Assembly (NCBI GenBank): GCA_051877855.1
Contig: JBJEJH010000029.1
Span: 1-33,778, forward strand
Direction: 5' to 3'
Origin: MGBC120314 sp051877855
GTDB taxonomy: Bacteria; Bacillota; Clostridia; Lachnospirales; Lachnospiraceae
DNA: 33,778 bases
Part shown: positions 8,000-16,939 of the stretch, one piece after another
Position numbering within the stretch: the first letter of the stretch is position 1
Layout of the letters: each line of letters begins with the position of its first letter
Notes under the pieces: model-generated
Databases searched by the model: none
Seen by the model: only the letters and a program-made list of their open reading frames with translations
What the model was told of the DNA's origin: nothing
Made by a program: the position numbers and the translations under genes

Positions 8000-9577
8000 A
8001 TGAGCAGTGAAGGTACCTGGATTGCCGATCTTGGCAATGGAAACTATCGAAACCCTATTCTTTATACAGATTATTCGGATCCGGATGTGATTCGAAACGG
8101 TGAGGATTATTTTATGGTGGCCTCCAGTTTTTGTAATACTCCGGCAGTTCCGCTGCTGCATTCGAAGGATCTGGTGAACTGGAAAGTAATCAACTATGTA
8201 GTGGAGAAACTTCCGGGAGAGCGATTTGAGAAGCCGGCTCATGGTTGCGGAGCATGGGCACCATCCATCCGTTTCCATGATGGCTATTACTGGGTATTTG
8301 TCCCAATGCCGGATGAAGGAATCTTTATGTGCAAGGCAAAGGATCCATGGGGAACCTGGTCGGAGCCGGTGTTCGTCTATTCCGGTAAGGGATGGATTGA
8401 CCCTTGCCCGCTGTGGGATGATGATGGCAAGGCATATATGGTCAATGCATTTGCAAGAAGCCGTATCGGATTTAAGAGTATTCTTCACGTAAGTCCGATG
8501 AAGACGGATGCAACAGGGCTTCTGGATGAAGGACAGCATGTTTTTGACGGAAATGTTAATGATCAGGTTACCATTGAAGGCCCGAAGTTCTACAAGAGAA
8601 ATGGATATTATTATATCTTTGCTCCGGCGGGGGGCGTGAAGACCGGATGGCAGACGGTTCTTCGTTCAAAAAATGTATATGGACCATACGAATATCGCAA
8701 TGTCATGATTCAGGGGGATACGAAGATCAACGGACCTCATCAGGGGGGCTGGGTGGATACACCATCCGGCGAAGACTGGTTTATCCATTTTCAGGATGTC
8801 TATGCTGCAGGGCGTATTATTCATCTGCAGCCAATGCGCTGGGTGGATGACTGGCCTGTGATCGGTGAATATGTGGAAGGCAGGGAATACGGAACACCGG
8901 TGCTTGAATACAAGAAGCCGGATGTGGGTGGAACCTATCCAATGGAAGCACCGGATGCCGGGGATGAATTTGATTCGCCGACCCTCGGTCTGCAGTGGCA
9001 GTGGAATGCCAATTACAAGGATTCATGGTATGCCATGGATCCGGAGGGAAGTTCCATAGTATTGAATGCAGTGAAGAAAGAAGATGCAACGATTTCAAAT
9101 GCACCAAATCTCCTGCTTCAGAAATGGTGTATGCCGGAGTTTGAGGCAAAGACGGTGGTTGAAACCGCAGGCCTCAAGGTTGGAGATATGGCAGGAATGG
9201 TTTCTCTTGGAATGAACTATGGAGCCCTGGCCGTTAAAAAAGAGGAAGATGGTCTTCATCTGGTTAAGATTTCAGGACATCAGGTATTTACCGGTGAGGT
9301 GGCTTCGGCTGAGGATGAAATCGCAGATGTTGCGAAGCTTCCGGAAACCGAACGGGTATATTTTAATAATCGCGTCTATCGTGTTGAGGAAGTAGAACCG
9401 GGAGTACCACATGAGATGATTACCCTGGGCTATGGACTAAAGGAAGATGAATATGAGGAAGTATTGAAATTTGAAGCACTGGCCGGACGCTGGGTTGGTG
9501 TAAAAAACGGAATCTTCGCTCTGTCAGAGAGGGAAGACGGAGGAAAGGCGGCTTTCGATTATTTCAGAATTCAGTAA
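8000..9577 (+). CDS. Glycoside hydrolase family 43 with C-terminal beta-sandwich
   Basis: 525 residues from ATG 8000, chosen for AAGGAAGGAG just upstream; an earlier ATG at 7967 lacks such a site. The N-terminal five-bladed beta-propeller, about 1-310, shows YSDPDVIR near residue 26 (catalytic base Asp), GWIDPCPLWDDDG near 130 (pKa-tuning Asp) and TIEGPKFYKR near 193 (general acid Glu). The C-terminal part, about 325-525, fits the beta-sandwich common in beta-xylosidase/arabinofuranosidase-type GH43 enzymes. No signal peptide is present, so it probably acts inside the cell on imported xylan- or arabinan-derived oligosaccharides. It is monocistronic and looks tightly regulated by the operator at 7913. 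Exact specificity is open. Confidence 0.88.
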   Translation: MSSEGTWIADLGNGNYRNPILYTDYSDPDVIRNGEDYFMVASSFCNTPAVPLLHSKDLVNWKVINYVVEKLPGERFEKPAHGCGAWAPSIRFHDGYYWVFVPMPDEGIFMCKAKDPWGTWSEPVFVYSGKGWIDPCPLWDDDGKAYMVNAFARSRIGFKSILHVSPMKTDATGLLDEGQHVFDGNVNDQVTIEGPKFYKRNGYYYIFAPAGGVKTGWQTVLRSKNVYGPYEYRNVMIQGDTKINGPHQGGWVDTPSGEDWFIHFQDVYAAGRIIHLQPMRWVDDWPVIGEYVEGREYGTPVLEYKKPDVGGTYPMEAPDAGDEFDSPTLGLQWQWNANYKDSWYAMDPEGSSIVLNAVKKEDATISNAPNLLLQKWCMPEFEAKTVVETAGLKVGDMAGMVSLGMNYGALAVKKEEDGLHLVKISGHQVFTGEVASAEDEIADVAKLPETERVYFNNRVYRVEEVEPGVPHEMITLGYGLKEDEYEEVLKFEALAGRWVGVKNGIFALSEREDGGKAAFDYFRIQ

Positions 9578-9612
9578 AATGTAAAGTTACTTTATGAATT
9601 CTTTTGCGAAAT

Positions 9613-9676
9613 TTTTACCGAAGTTTTACTAAAAATGGATTATGGATTTTACAAATGAATCCTATATTAATATATG
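9613..9676 (+). promoter_or_regulatory. Promoter of the alkaline phosphatase with candidate Pho box
   Basis: TTTTAC occurs at 9613, 9624 and 9647: the first two are exactly 11 bp apart and the third is 23 bp on. The third overlaps a -35-like TTTACA (9648-9653), followed by a 17-base spacer and TATATG (9671-9676). Phased TT(A/T)AC-type repeats near -35 are the form of PhoP boxes in Firmicutes, which fits a phosphatase gene. The regulator itself is not in the window. Confidence 0.45.
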
Positions 9677-9726
9677 TGCGATGGCACGAAACTAGTTTTT
9701 TCTGTTACATATATTAAGGAGGATTT

Positions 9727-11301
9727 ATGAGAAGAAATCTTAAGAAGTTTACTGCTCTGGCAGCAGTAACAGCAATGACGGCATCCATGATGATGACAGG
9801 ATGCAGCAATTCTGCAAATCAAAATGCAGCAACAACGACAGCAGCAACGCAAGCAACAACGGCAGCTGACAAGACGCAGAAAGTGACGGATACTAAGGAA
9901 ACTTCCGTTCCAAAGTACATTTTCTTATTTATCGGAGACGGAATGAGTTATCCGCAGATTCAGTCAGCAAACTATTATTTGAGTGCACTGGCGGATACAA
10001 ATAATGATGACATTTTGCAGTCAAAGTCCAACCTCTCCTTTATGGAGTTTCCGGTAGCAGGTTCGGCACAGACTTATGACAGCTCTTCATTCTGTCCGGA
10101 TTCGGCTTCCACAGCAACATCCATCTCCACAGGATATAAGACCTATAGTGGAACCATCAACATGGATGAAACCATGACAAAGAAATATGAAACAATTTCA
10201 GAAAAATTAAAGACACAGCTTGGATATAAGATCGGTGTAATTTCTACGGTAAACTTAAATCATGCCACACCGGCTGCGTTTTACGCACATCAGGCTTCCA
10301 GAAACAGTTACTATGAAATTGGTCTGGAACTTGTAGAAAGTAATTTTGATTATTTTGCAGGTGGTGGCTTAAAACAGAAGACCGGCAAGGAAAAGGATAA
10401 GGAAGACTTGTATGAACTTGCAAAGAAAGCAGGCTATGGCGTATATTTCACCAAGGATGAAGCTGCAAAGGCAGCAGATGACAAGATGATCATTATTGAT
10501 GAGACACTGGCAGATGGTGATGCAATGTCCTATGATATGGATACGGTTGATGGCGAATGGCAGCTTGCAGATTATGTATCCAAGGGAATTGAAGTACTTG
10601 GTGAAGAAGACGGATTCTTTATGATGGTTGAAGGCGGAAAAATCGACTGGGCATGTCATGCCAATGATGCAGGAGCATCAATTTCGGATACTCTTGCATT
10701 AAATGATGCGGTTTTGGTGGCAGTTGATTTTTATAATAAGCATCCGGAAGAAACCCTGATTCTTGTCACAGGCGATCATGAAACCGGTGGTTTAACCATT
10801 GGTTTTGCCGGAACCAATTATGATACTTTCCTTACAAATCTGGAGAACCAGAACATTTCCTATGCAAAGTTTGATTCGGATTATGTGGCAGGTTACAAGG
10901 AAAACAAGACGGATTTCGAAACTGCAATGAAGGATGTTAAGGAATTATTCGGTCTTATGCTTCCGGGTGATGCAGATGCAACAGAGGGTTCCGCCATGGT
11001 TCTTACGGATTATGAAGTGGAGAAGTTAAAGGCTGCATATGACAGAACAATCAATGTGGGTACTTCATCACAGGATAAGATGACGCAGGAAGAATATGTA
11101 TTATATGGAACCTATGAACCATTTTCGGTTACGGTTACACACATTTTAAATAATAAATCAGGTATTGCATTTACATCTTATTCCCACACAGGTCTTCCGG
11201 TTCCGGTATTTGCAATCGGTAAAGGAAGCGAATTATTCGAAGGTTATTATGATAACACAGATATCTATAATAACGTGGCAGCACTTACAGGTGTTAAGTA
11301 A
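9727..11301 (+). CDS. phoA: Alkaline phosphatase, lipoprotein
   Basis: 524 residues. The start ATG at 9727 follows AAGGAGG. A lipoprotein signal ends in MMTGC with the lipid-modified Cys at 26, then an Ala/Thr-rich linker, so the enzyme should be anchored on the outer face of the membrane. The alkaline phosphatase fold is clear: FLFIGDGMSYP with metal ligand D71, PDSASTATS with nucleophile S126, EGGKIDWACHAND near 300, VTGDHETGG near 345 and YSHTGLPVPVFAIG near 483. It hydrolyses phosphomonoesters to release inorganic phosphate, which the transporter at 4384 could import. The stop TAA is followed without a gap by the YibE/F start, so the two genes are translationally coupled. Confidence 0.93.
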   Translation: MRRNLKKFTALAAVTAMTASMMMTGCSNSANQNAATTTAATQATTAADKTQKVTDTKETSVPKYIFLFIGDGMSYPQIQSANYYLSALADTNNDDILQSKSNLSFMEFPVAGSAQTYDSSSFCPDSASTATSISTGYKTYSGTINMDETMTKKYETISEKLKTQLGYKIGVISTVNLNHATPAAFYAHQASRNSYYEIGLELVESNFDYFAGGGLKQKTGKEKDKEDLYELAKKAGYGVYFTKDEAAKAADDKMIIIDETLADGDAMSYDMDTVDGEWQLADYVSKGIEVLGEEDGFFMMVEGGKIDWACHANDAGASISDTLALNDAVLVAVDFYNKHPEETLILVTGDHETGGLTIGFAGTNYDTFLTNLENQNISYAKFDSDYVAGYKENKTDFETAMKDVKELFGLMLPGDADATEGSAMVLTDYEVEKLKAAYDRTINVGTSSQDKMTQEEYVLYGTYEPFSVTVTHILNNKSGIAFTSYSHTGLPVPVFAIGKGSELFEGYYDNTDIYNNVAALTGVK

Positions 11302-12426
11302 TTGACGGGTTTCATAAAGCGTAATGCCAGTCTTTTTATGGGACTGTTCATAATTTTCCTTCTGCTCCTCATACCCACCGGGTATGAGGATGCTGCTGTT
11401 TATAAGGAAGCGGAAAAATGTGTGGCAAAAGTCATTGCTGTGGATGATTCAGCCATTATTTCCAGTGGATTGATTAAGTCCGGTGAACAAAGCTGTACCC
11501 TTAAGATTCTTTCTGGAAAGTTTAAGGGAGAAATTACGGAAGGATATAATCTTCTCAGTGGTTCCCTGGAGAGTGATAAAATATATAAGACGGGGGATCA
11601 GGCTCTGGTGCTGGTAAGCCATAAAAATGGAGAAATACTTTCTACGAACATGGTAGATGTGTATCGAATCAGCAAAGAAATGATACTGGCAGCCGTATTT
11701 GTGATTTTTCTGGTGGCATTTGCGGGAAGGACAGGACTGTATGCCATTTTATCTTTTGCTATCACGGTTCTTTCCATATGGAAAATCCTTGTCCCGTGCT
11801 GCCTTAACGGGTTCAATCCAATCTGGGTGTCTCTTTTTATTGTGGCGGTACTGACACTTGTAATAATCTTGTTCGTGTATGGATTTGATAAAAGAAGTCT
11901 GGTGGCATCCCTTGGTTCGCTTCTGGGAACCATCACAACCTGTATTCTCGGAATCTGTTTTACGGATTATTTTCAAATTCATGGTGCGGTGATGTCATAT
12001 TCGGAAACTCTGCTTTATTGCGGATATTCCTCATTGAATCTGACGCAGATCTTCATGAGCAGTATTTTTATTGGGGCATCCGGGGCAATGATGGATTTGT
12101 CGGTGGACATCACATCGGCGGTTTATGAGGTAGTACAGAAAAAGCCGGATATCAGACCGATTGAAGCCATAAAATCCGGGTTTAACATAGGAAGGGCAGC
12201 AATGGGGACAATGACAACAACGCTTCTTCTGGCATATTCAGGCGGATATCTTGCACTTCTCATGACATTTATGGCGCAGGGAACACCGATTATAAATATT
12301 TTAAATTATAAATATGTTTCGGCAGAAATTTTACAGACTATAGTAGGAAGCTTCGGATTGGTAACGGTTGCACCGTTTACGGCGATTGTGGCTGGAATTC
12401 TGTTGACAAAGAGGATGGAGAAATAA
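11302..12426 (+). CDS. YibE/F family membrane protein
   Basis: 374 residues from a TTG start immediately after the alkaline phosphatase stop; AGGTG at 11289-11293 gives an 8-base spacing. The first ATG in this frame would be residue 13, inside the first membrane helix. One N-terminal helix (about 10-27) is followed by an extracellular beta-rich region (about 30-125), then about seven helices. The conserved stretches GASGAMMDLSVDITSA and FNIGRAAMGTMTTTLLLAYSGG mark the YibE/F family (PF07907). The molecular function of this family is not established. Coupling to an alkaline phosphatase suggests, but does not show, a link to phosphate or ion handling. The stop codon lies inside the terminator hairpin loop. 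Confidence 0.85.
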   Translation: MTGFIKRNASLFMGLFIIFLLLLIPTGYEDAAVYKEAEKCVAKVIAVDDSAIISSGLIKSGEQSCTLKILSGKFKGEITEGYNLLSGSLESDKIYKTGDQALVLVSHKNGEILSTNMVDVYRISKEMILAAVFVIFLVAFAGRTGLYAILSFAITVLSIWKILVPCCLNGFNPIWVSLFIVAVLTLVIILFVYGFDKRSLVASLGSLLGTITTCILGICFTDYFQIHGAVMSYSETLLYCGYSSLNLTQIFMSSIFIGASGAMMDLSVDITSAVYEVVQKKPDIRPIEAIKSGFNIGRAAMGTMTTTLLLAYSGGYLALLMTFMAQGTPIINILNYKYVSAEILQTIVGSFGLVTVAPFTAIVAGILLTKRMEK

Positions 12427-12443
12427 AATCTCCATCTTTTTTT
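12414..12443 (+). terminator. Intrinsic terminator overlapping the YibE/F stop codon
   Basis: GATGGAGA (12414-12421) pairs with TCTCCATC (12429-12436) over a 7-base loop, followed by T7. The stop TAA at 12424-12426 is in the loop, so terminating ribosomes would cover the hairpin. Confidence 0.85.
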
Positions 12444-12482
12444 GTTATACACGAAAATGTTGAAATATTTATGGATAAGCAG

Positions 12483-12515
12483 TTGACAATTTTGCCTAAG
12501 GGTAATATACTTACC
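12483..12515 (+). promoter_or_regulatory. Sigma-A promoter of the MATE gene with overlapping palindrome
   Basis: TTGACA (12483-12488), a 17-base spacer, then TATACT (12506-12511). The -10 is embedded in GGTAA-TATAC-TTACC (12501-12515), a possible operator for a drug- or metal-responsive repressor. The regulator is not identifiable here. Confidence 0.6.
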
Positions 12516-12543
12516 AAACCAAATTATAAAGGACAAATAAATT

Positions 12544-13896
12544 ATGAAAAGTAGAGAAGAAAATTCATTTTTGGAGGGATCGGTTTTTGGTTCCTTAATT
12601 CGATTTATGATACCGGTGCTTGGAGCCTTGGTGCTTCAGGCTGCATACGGCGCAGTAGATTTGCTGGTGGTCGGTCAGTTTGGTGATGCCTCCAGCATTT
12701 CTGCGGTTGGTACGGGCAGCGCATTCATGCAGATGGTCACATTTATTATTACCAGTCTGGCAATGGGATCCACAGTAATCATCGGACAGCATATGGGCGA
12801 GAAGAAGCCCAAGGAAGCCGGAAATGCAGTGGGAACCACCATTGTTTTGTTTGTAGTTATTGGTGTGGTTTTAACGGTTATTCTGGAAATTTTTGCGGGA
12901 AACATTATGAGTGTGATGCAGGTGCCGGAAGCATCTTTTGATAAGGCAGTAAATTATGTAAGAATTTGTTCCGGTGGAATTCTGATTATTATAGCTTATA
13001 ATGTGATTAGTGGTGTGCTCCGTGGCGTGGGAAATGCGAATCTACCCTTTCTTTTTGTGGGAATTGCCTGTGTTGTTAATATTGTAGCAGATCTGCTTTT
13101 TGTGGCAGTGTGGGGGATGGATGCTGCAGGAGCGGCGCTTGCTACGGTACTTGCACAGTTGGTATCGGTCGTTGCTTCGATTCTGGTTTTGCGCCGTCAG
13201 AAACTGCCGATTTCCTTTTCATTAAAGCAGTGCAGAATCTATTTCTGGGAGCTTAAGAGGATTTTAAATGTAGGCGTGCCTATTGCATTGCAGGAAGCTA
13301 TGGTACAGATTTCGTTTCTGGTAATCAATTCGGTTATTAATAATATGGGATTGATGCCGTCAGCGGGGTACGGTGTTGCACAGAAAATCGTATCCTTTAT
13401 CATGCTGGTTCCGTCCTCTATCATGCAGAGTGTTTCTGCATTTGTGGCACAAAACATCGGTGCAGGGAAAAAAGAACGGGCATGGAAGGGATTTACTACG
13501 GCCATGGTTTCCGGATGCGTGGTTGGTATTGCGATTTTTCTTGCGGGATTTTTTGGTGGCGGATTGTTATCGTCCCTGTTTACGGATGATGTACAGGTAA
13601 TTGCACAGAGTGCGGATTATTTGAGAGGATTTTCAATTGAATGTATTCTGACCTGTATTCTATTTAGCAGTATTGGTTATTTTAACGGATGTGGGAAAAG
13701 TATACCGGTTATGGTACAGGGAATTACGTCTGCCTTCTGTATTCGTATTCCGGTTTCGGTTTTTATGTCAAAACTCCCGAATACATCGCTTTTTCTGGTG
13801 GGGTTGGCAACTCCTATAACAACCGTTTATGGAATTGTATTCTTTTTGATTTGTTTTGCAGGAATAAAAAAGAAAGAAAAGCATGAGAAAGAATAA
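12544..13896 (+). CDS. MATE family efflux transporter
   Basis: 450 residues with about 12 membrane helices in two similar halves. The start ATG at 12544 has a moderate AAAGGA (12528-12533) about 10 bases upstream. Family signs include the N-terminal PVLGALVLQAAYGAVDLLVVGQFG, in two pieces around residues 20-43, the GVLRGVGNANLPF loop near 157, the equivalent second-half GVPIALQEAMVQ near 243 and the C-terminal GYFNGCGKS. MATE proteins export cationic drugs, metabolites or flavin-like compounds in exchange for Na+ or H+; the substrate cannot be inferred. The gene is monocistronic, with its own promoter and terminator, and the tail is lysine-rich. Confidence 0.92.
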   Translation: MKSREENSFLEGSVFGSLIRFMIPVLGALVLQAAYGAVDLLVVGQFGDASSISAVGTGSAFMQMVTFIITSLAMGSTVIIGQHMGEKKPKEAGNAVGTTIVLFVVIGVVLTVILEIFAGNIMSVMQVPEASFDKAVNYVRICSGGILIIIAYNVISGVLRGVGNANLPFLFVGIACVVNIVADLLFVAVWGMDAAGAALATVLAQLVSVVASILVLRRQKLPISFSLKQCRIYFWELKRILNVGVPIALQEAMVQISFLVINSVINNMGLMPSAGYGVAQKIVSFIMLVPSSIMQSVSAFVAQNIGAGKKERAWKGFTTAMVSGCVVGIAIFLAGFFGGGLLSSLFTDDVQVIAQSADYLRGFSIECILTCILFSSIGYFNGCGKSIPVMVQGITSAFCIRIPVSVFMSKLPNTSLFLVGLATPITTVYGIVFFLICFAGIKKKEKHEKE

Positions 13897-13918
13897 CGGC
13901 AGCTCTTTTCAGTAAAAC

Positions 13919-13959
13919 AATAAGAGAGCGGACATACGAGATGCCCACTCTCTTATTTT
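13919..13959 (+). terminator. Intrinsic terminator after the MATE gene
   Basis: AATAAGAGAG (13919-13928) pairs with CTCTCTTATT (13948-13957), with further GG/CC pairing inside, and ends in TTTT. It could work in both directions because of the flanking A/T runs. Confidence 0.75.
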
Positions 13960-14043
13960 GAGGAGTTTATGAAAAAAAGAAAAAATTAAATCGTGTTTAT
14001 TTGTTTTGTCTATGGTGTTATTATAGGAAGTAAATATGTACAT

Positions 14044-14092
14044 AAAATGTTGAAATTATTAACGTTTTGTGAACATTTTGTGCAAAAATGTT
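14044..14092. promoter_or_regulatory. Inverted-repeat half sites upstream of map
   Basis: AACATTTT (14072-14079) and AAAATGTT (14085-14092) form a perfect inverted repeat around GTGCA. A second pair, AAAATGTT (14044-14051) and AACGTTTT (14061-14068), lies just upstream with one mismatch. The region is AT-rich, so chance is possible. No convincing -35/-10 pair for map was identified in 13960-14159. Confidence 0.3.
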
Positions 14093-14159
14093 AAAAGTGA
14101 TAAAAAAAGGTATGTTTCATTGTGAAAAATAGACAAAACAATGAACGAAAGGAAGAACT

Positions 14160-15035
14160 ATGATTTGGAAATTAAAGGATAATGCCTGGTGCTGGTGTAA
14201 ATCCGGTAAAATGTACGGGGAGTGTCATAAGGAATTTGATCAGAAACTTTCTATGTTAAAATTATCGAAGAAGAGGATTCCGCCGAGAAAGATTATTAAG
14301 AATGAAGAACAGATTCAGGGAATACGTGAGAGTAGTAAAATCAATATCGCAGTGCTGGATTATGTGGCAGAAAAGATCTGCGCAGGAATGACCACGGAAG
14401 AGATCAACCGTCTTGTTCATGAGAAAACCACTGAAATGGGAGGAATTCCTGCACCATTAAACTATGAAGGGTTTCCGAAAAGTGTGTGCACCTCCATCGG
14501 CAGTCAGGTGTGCCATGGAATCCCGAATACCGAAGATGTATTGGAGGAGGGAGATATTATCAATGTTGATGTTTCAACAATATATAATGGCTATTTTTCC
14601 GATTCTTCGCGTATGTTTATGATTGGAGAGGTACATCCGGAAGCAAAACGTCTGGTGGAAGTAACAAAAGAGGCAATTCAGGTAGGTCTCAATGAGGTCA
14701 AGCCTTGGAAACCAATCGGTAATGTTGGAGCGGCAATCAACGAATTTGCACAAAAAAACGGCTATTCGGTGGTGCGGGAAATCGGTGGACACGGAGTGGG
14801 ATTGGCGTTTCATGAGGATCCTTATGTGAGTTTTGTCAGTGAATGGAATACCGGAATGATTATGGCACCGGGTATGGTATTTACCATTGAACCTATGATT
14901 AATATGGGAGCTGCGGATATATTTATTGATGCAGAAAATGAATGGACGGTTTATACGGATGATGGTATGCCATCAGCACAGTGGGAAGTGACACTTCTTG
15001 TAACGGATGACGGGTACGAGATATTGACATATTAA
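14160..15035 (+). CDS. map: Type I methionine aminopeptidase with N-terminal SEC-C zinc motif
   Basis: 291 residues, about 40 longer than the bare enzyme. The start ATG at 14160 follows AAAGGAAG. The N-terminus holds a SEC-C-type metal site, C11, C13, C22 and H23 in CWCKSGKMYGECH, as on SecA tails and some MetAPs, probably for ribosome contact. The pita-bread catalytic domain follows, with metal ligands in INVDVST (Asp), GYFSDSS (Asp), GGHGVG (His), FTIEPM (Glu) and QWEVT (Glu). It removes the initiator Met from nascent proteins. It precedes the ABC transporter genes by 21 bases and may share their transcript. Clostridia often carry another map in the ribosomal protein cluster, so this could be a second copy. 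Confidence 0.92.
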   Translation: MIWKLKDNAWCWCKSGKMYGECHKEFDQKLSMLKLSKKRIPPRKIIKNEEQIQGIRESSKINIAVLDYVAEKICAGMTTEEINRLVHEKTTEMGGIPAPLNYEGFPKSVCTSIGSQVCHGIPNTEDVLEEGDIINVDVSTIYNGYFSDSSRMFMIGEVHPEAKRLVEVTKEAIQVGLNEVKPWKPIGNVGAAINEFAQKNGYSVVREIGGHGVGLAFHEDPYVSFVSEWNTGMIMAPGMVFTIEPMINMGAADIFIDAENEWTVYTDDGMPSAQWEVTLLVTDDGYEILTY

Positions 15036-15056
15036 TTTATTTTTAGGAGAACAGTT

Positions 15057-15734
15057 ATGATTGAAGTTAAAAATATCAGTCAATCCTATGGCAAAAAGCA
15101 AATCATAAGAGATGTTTCTTTCACCGCCGGGGAAGGTGAATGCATCGGAATTGTGGGGGCCAACGGATGTGGTAAATCCACACTTCTTGGGGTGCTTTCA
15201 GGAATTATTAAGCCCTCCATGGGAGAGATCCTGTACGGAGGACAAAATGCACTTAAAGATGGCAAAATCTTTTCTACCTATGTAGGGTTTGTTCCACAGG
15301 ATAATCCACTTATGGAAGAACTGACCGTTTATGACAATCTGAAATTCTGGTATTGTGACACCGGTCGTAATCTGAAGGAGGATATAGAACAGGGGCTTGT
15401 AAAGCGATTTGGTCTGGACGGTTATCTTAAAATGCCGGTTTACAAGCTATCCGGAGGCTGGAAGAAACGCTTGAGTATTGTATGTGCTCTGGCCGGCTCA
15501 CCCAAGGTTCTGATCCTTGATGAACCCGGGGCGGCATTGGACATTGTGTTAAAAGAAGAAATCAAGGAATGCATTAAGGAATTGAAAAAAGAGGGTACAA
15601 CGATTGTTCTTACAAGTCATGAGGAATCGGAGCTGTCCGTATGTGACCGGAAGTATTTATTAAAAGAAGGAGCGCTGCAAAGATTACCCGGTGATATTAC
15701 AATACAGAAATTGATGGAGTTAATCAGAGGATGA
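15057..15734 (+). CDS. ABC transporter ATP-binding protein
   Basis: 225 residues. The start ATG at 15057 follows TTAGGAGAA. All ATPase motifs are present: Walker A GANGCGKST (34-42), Q-loop Q81, signature LSGGWKKR (131-138, with Trp where Gln or Glu is usual), Walker B VLILDEP (151-157) and the H-loop H188. Two membrane proteins follow with overlapping reading frames, so this is the motor of an ABC-2-type exporter. The sequence does not reveal the substrate. Confidence 0.93.
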   Translation: MIEVKNISQSYGKKQIIRDVSFTAGEGECIGIVGANGCGKSTLLGVLSGIIKPSMGEILYGGQNALKDGKIFSTYVGFVPQDNPLMEELTVYDNLKFWYCDTGRNLKEDIEQGLVKRFGLDGYLKMPVYKLSGGWKKRLSIVCALAGSPKVLILDEPGAALDIVLKEEIKECIKELKKEGTTIVLTSHEESELSVCDRKYLLKEGALQRLPGDITIQKLMELIRG

Positions 15735-16939
15735 ACAAGAAAGGAATGCTGGTACAATTAAATATCAAGAAGGCATTTCATTATATCCCATTGGCGGTAC
15801 TTGGTACGCTGGTGATGGGGGCAATCTTGGGCATGCTGGTCTACGGGGTGATTCTTTACGAAGCAAGAAGCGGTGAGGAATCGGCCAAAATGCCTGTGGC
15901 ACTGGTAGTGGAGGATGAGAATCCCTATACGGATATGGCAGTTTCCTACATCACCGGTGAGAAAACGGTTAACGACTTATGTGATATTACCAGAATGAGC
16001 CGGGAGGAAGCCGTTGGATTACTGAATGAAGGCAAGGTAGAAGCGATTGTTCTGGTACCTGAAAATTTCATGAATGGGGTTTTGACGGGAGACAATATCC
16101 CTGCACGAATTATTCTGGATAAGGCCGGAGTCGGAACCAAGTCCGGGCAGTTTCGCTCACTGATTGCAGCCGCAGCACTGGATCTGGGTGTGACCCAGGC
16201 GGCAATCTATGCTGTTGATGAACTGTGTGTGGAACTTGGAATTGATGCTATCGAGGAATCCGAGGATTATCTCAATGTAGAATTATTTAAGTATTTTATG
16301 CGAAGAAGCCGGGTTTTGGATGTCAATCAAATCACCGCTACCGGGGACTTGTCTCTTGTGGAATTTTACGTGGCAGTTCTGGTGGTGTTATTATTATTTC
16401 TCATTGTTATCGTATGCGGAAAATTATTTATTCCGGAACATGGGATGTTTGATCGCATATTGGCGGGAAAAGAGCGCATGGGAGATATCTTTGTTACACT
16501 ATCGGAACTTCATGGTGTAATACTGGGGTATTATGTATTGCTGGCAGGCCTTTATCTGTGCCTTTGCCTTGCGGGTTTTATCCCATTTCACTGGGCTTCA
16601 CCGGTGATATTGTGGTTTGTGATTAGTTGTGTTTTTACCATAGGTATGTTCTTGTGCCGCCTGGCTGGAAATCAGGTGACGGCTGCGCTGACGGTATTTT
16701 TGTATACGATGGTGGATCTTTTTACGGCCGGGAATCTGGTTCCGGCGGTTTTCCTGCCGGAACTGGTCAATCGGATTGGGATGTTCTTTCCTACCCGGTA
16801 CATTGTCCGATGCATGGGCGGAATACTGACCGGTGTGGTGGATTGGAAAAATTGTGGTATCGTTCTGCTGATTGCAGTAATATTCTTTGGTGGCATAATT
16901 ATTGTGAATCGTTTGAAAAATAAAGTGGAGAATTCGTAA
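15731..16939 (+). CDS. ABC-2 type transporter permease, first subunit
   Basis: 402 residues. The start overlaps the ATPase stop by 4 bases (ATGA at 15731). One N-terminal helix (about 17-42) is followed by a soluble extracytoplasmic domain of about 170 residues, then a cluster of about six helices from 215 to 395. This layout matches the ABC-2 permease/YhgE-like group. VALVVEDENPYTDMA and similar stretches mark the exterior domain. It probably forms a heterodimer with the next permease, since the two share this layout. Confidence 0.82.
   Translation: MNKKGMLVQLNIKKAFHYIPLAVLGTLVMGAILGMLVYGVILYEARSGEESAKMPVALVVEDENPYTDMAVSYITGEKTVNDLCDITRMSREEAVGLLNEGKVEAIVLVPENFMNGVLTGDNIPARIILDKAGVGTKSGQFRSLIAAAALDLGVTQAAIYAVDELCVELGIDAIEESEDYLNVELFKYFMRRSRVLDVNQITATGDLSLVEFYVAVLVVLLLFLIVIVCGKLFIPEHGMFDRILAGKERMGDIFVTLSELHGVILGYYVLLAGLYLCLCLAGFIPFHWASPVILWFVISCVFTIGMFLCRLAGNQVTAALTVFLYTMVDLFTAGNLVPAVFLPELVNRIGMFFPTRYIVRCMGGILTGVVDWKNCGIVLLIAVIFFGGIIIVNRLKNKVENS

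Noticed and set aside
7901..8539. 212-residue - strand open frame over the GH43 start
   Set aside because: It runs opposite the GH43 coding sequence and promoter, and its composition resembles an antisense reading.
9581..9596. Terminator after the GH43 gene (TAAAG-TTA-CTTTA)
   Set aside because: The stem is only five A/T-rich pairs and no T tract follows.
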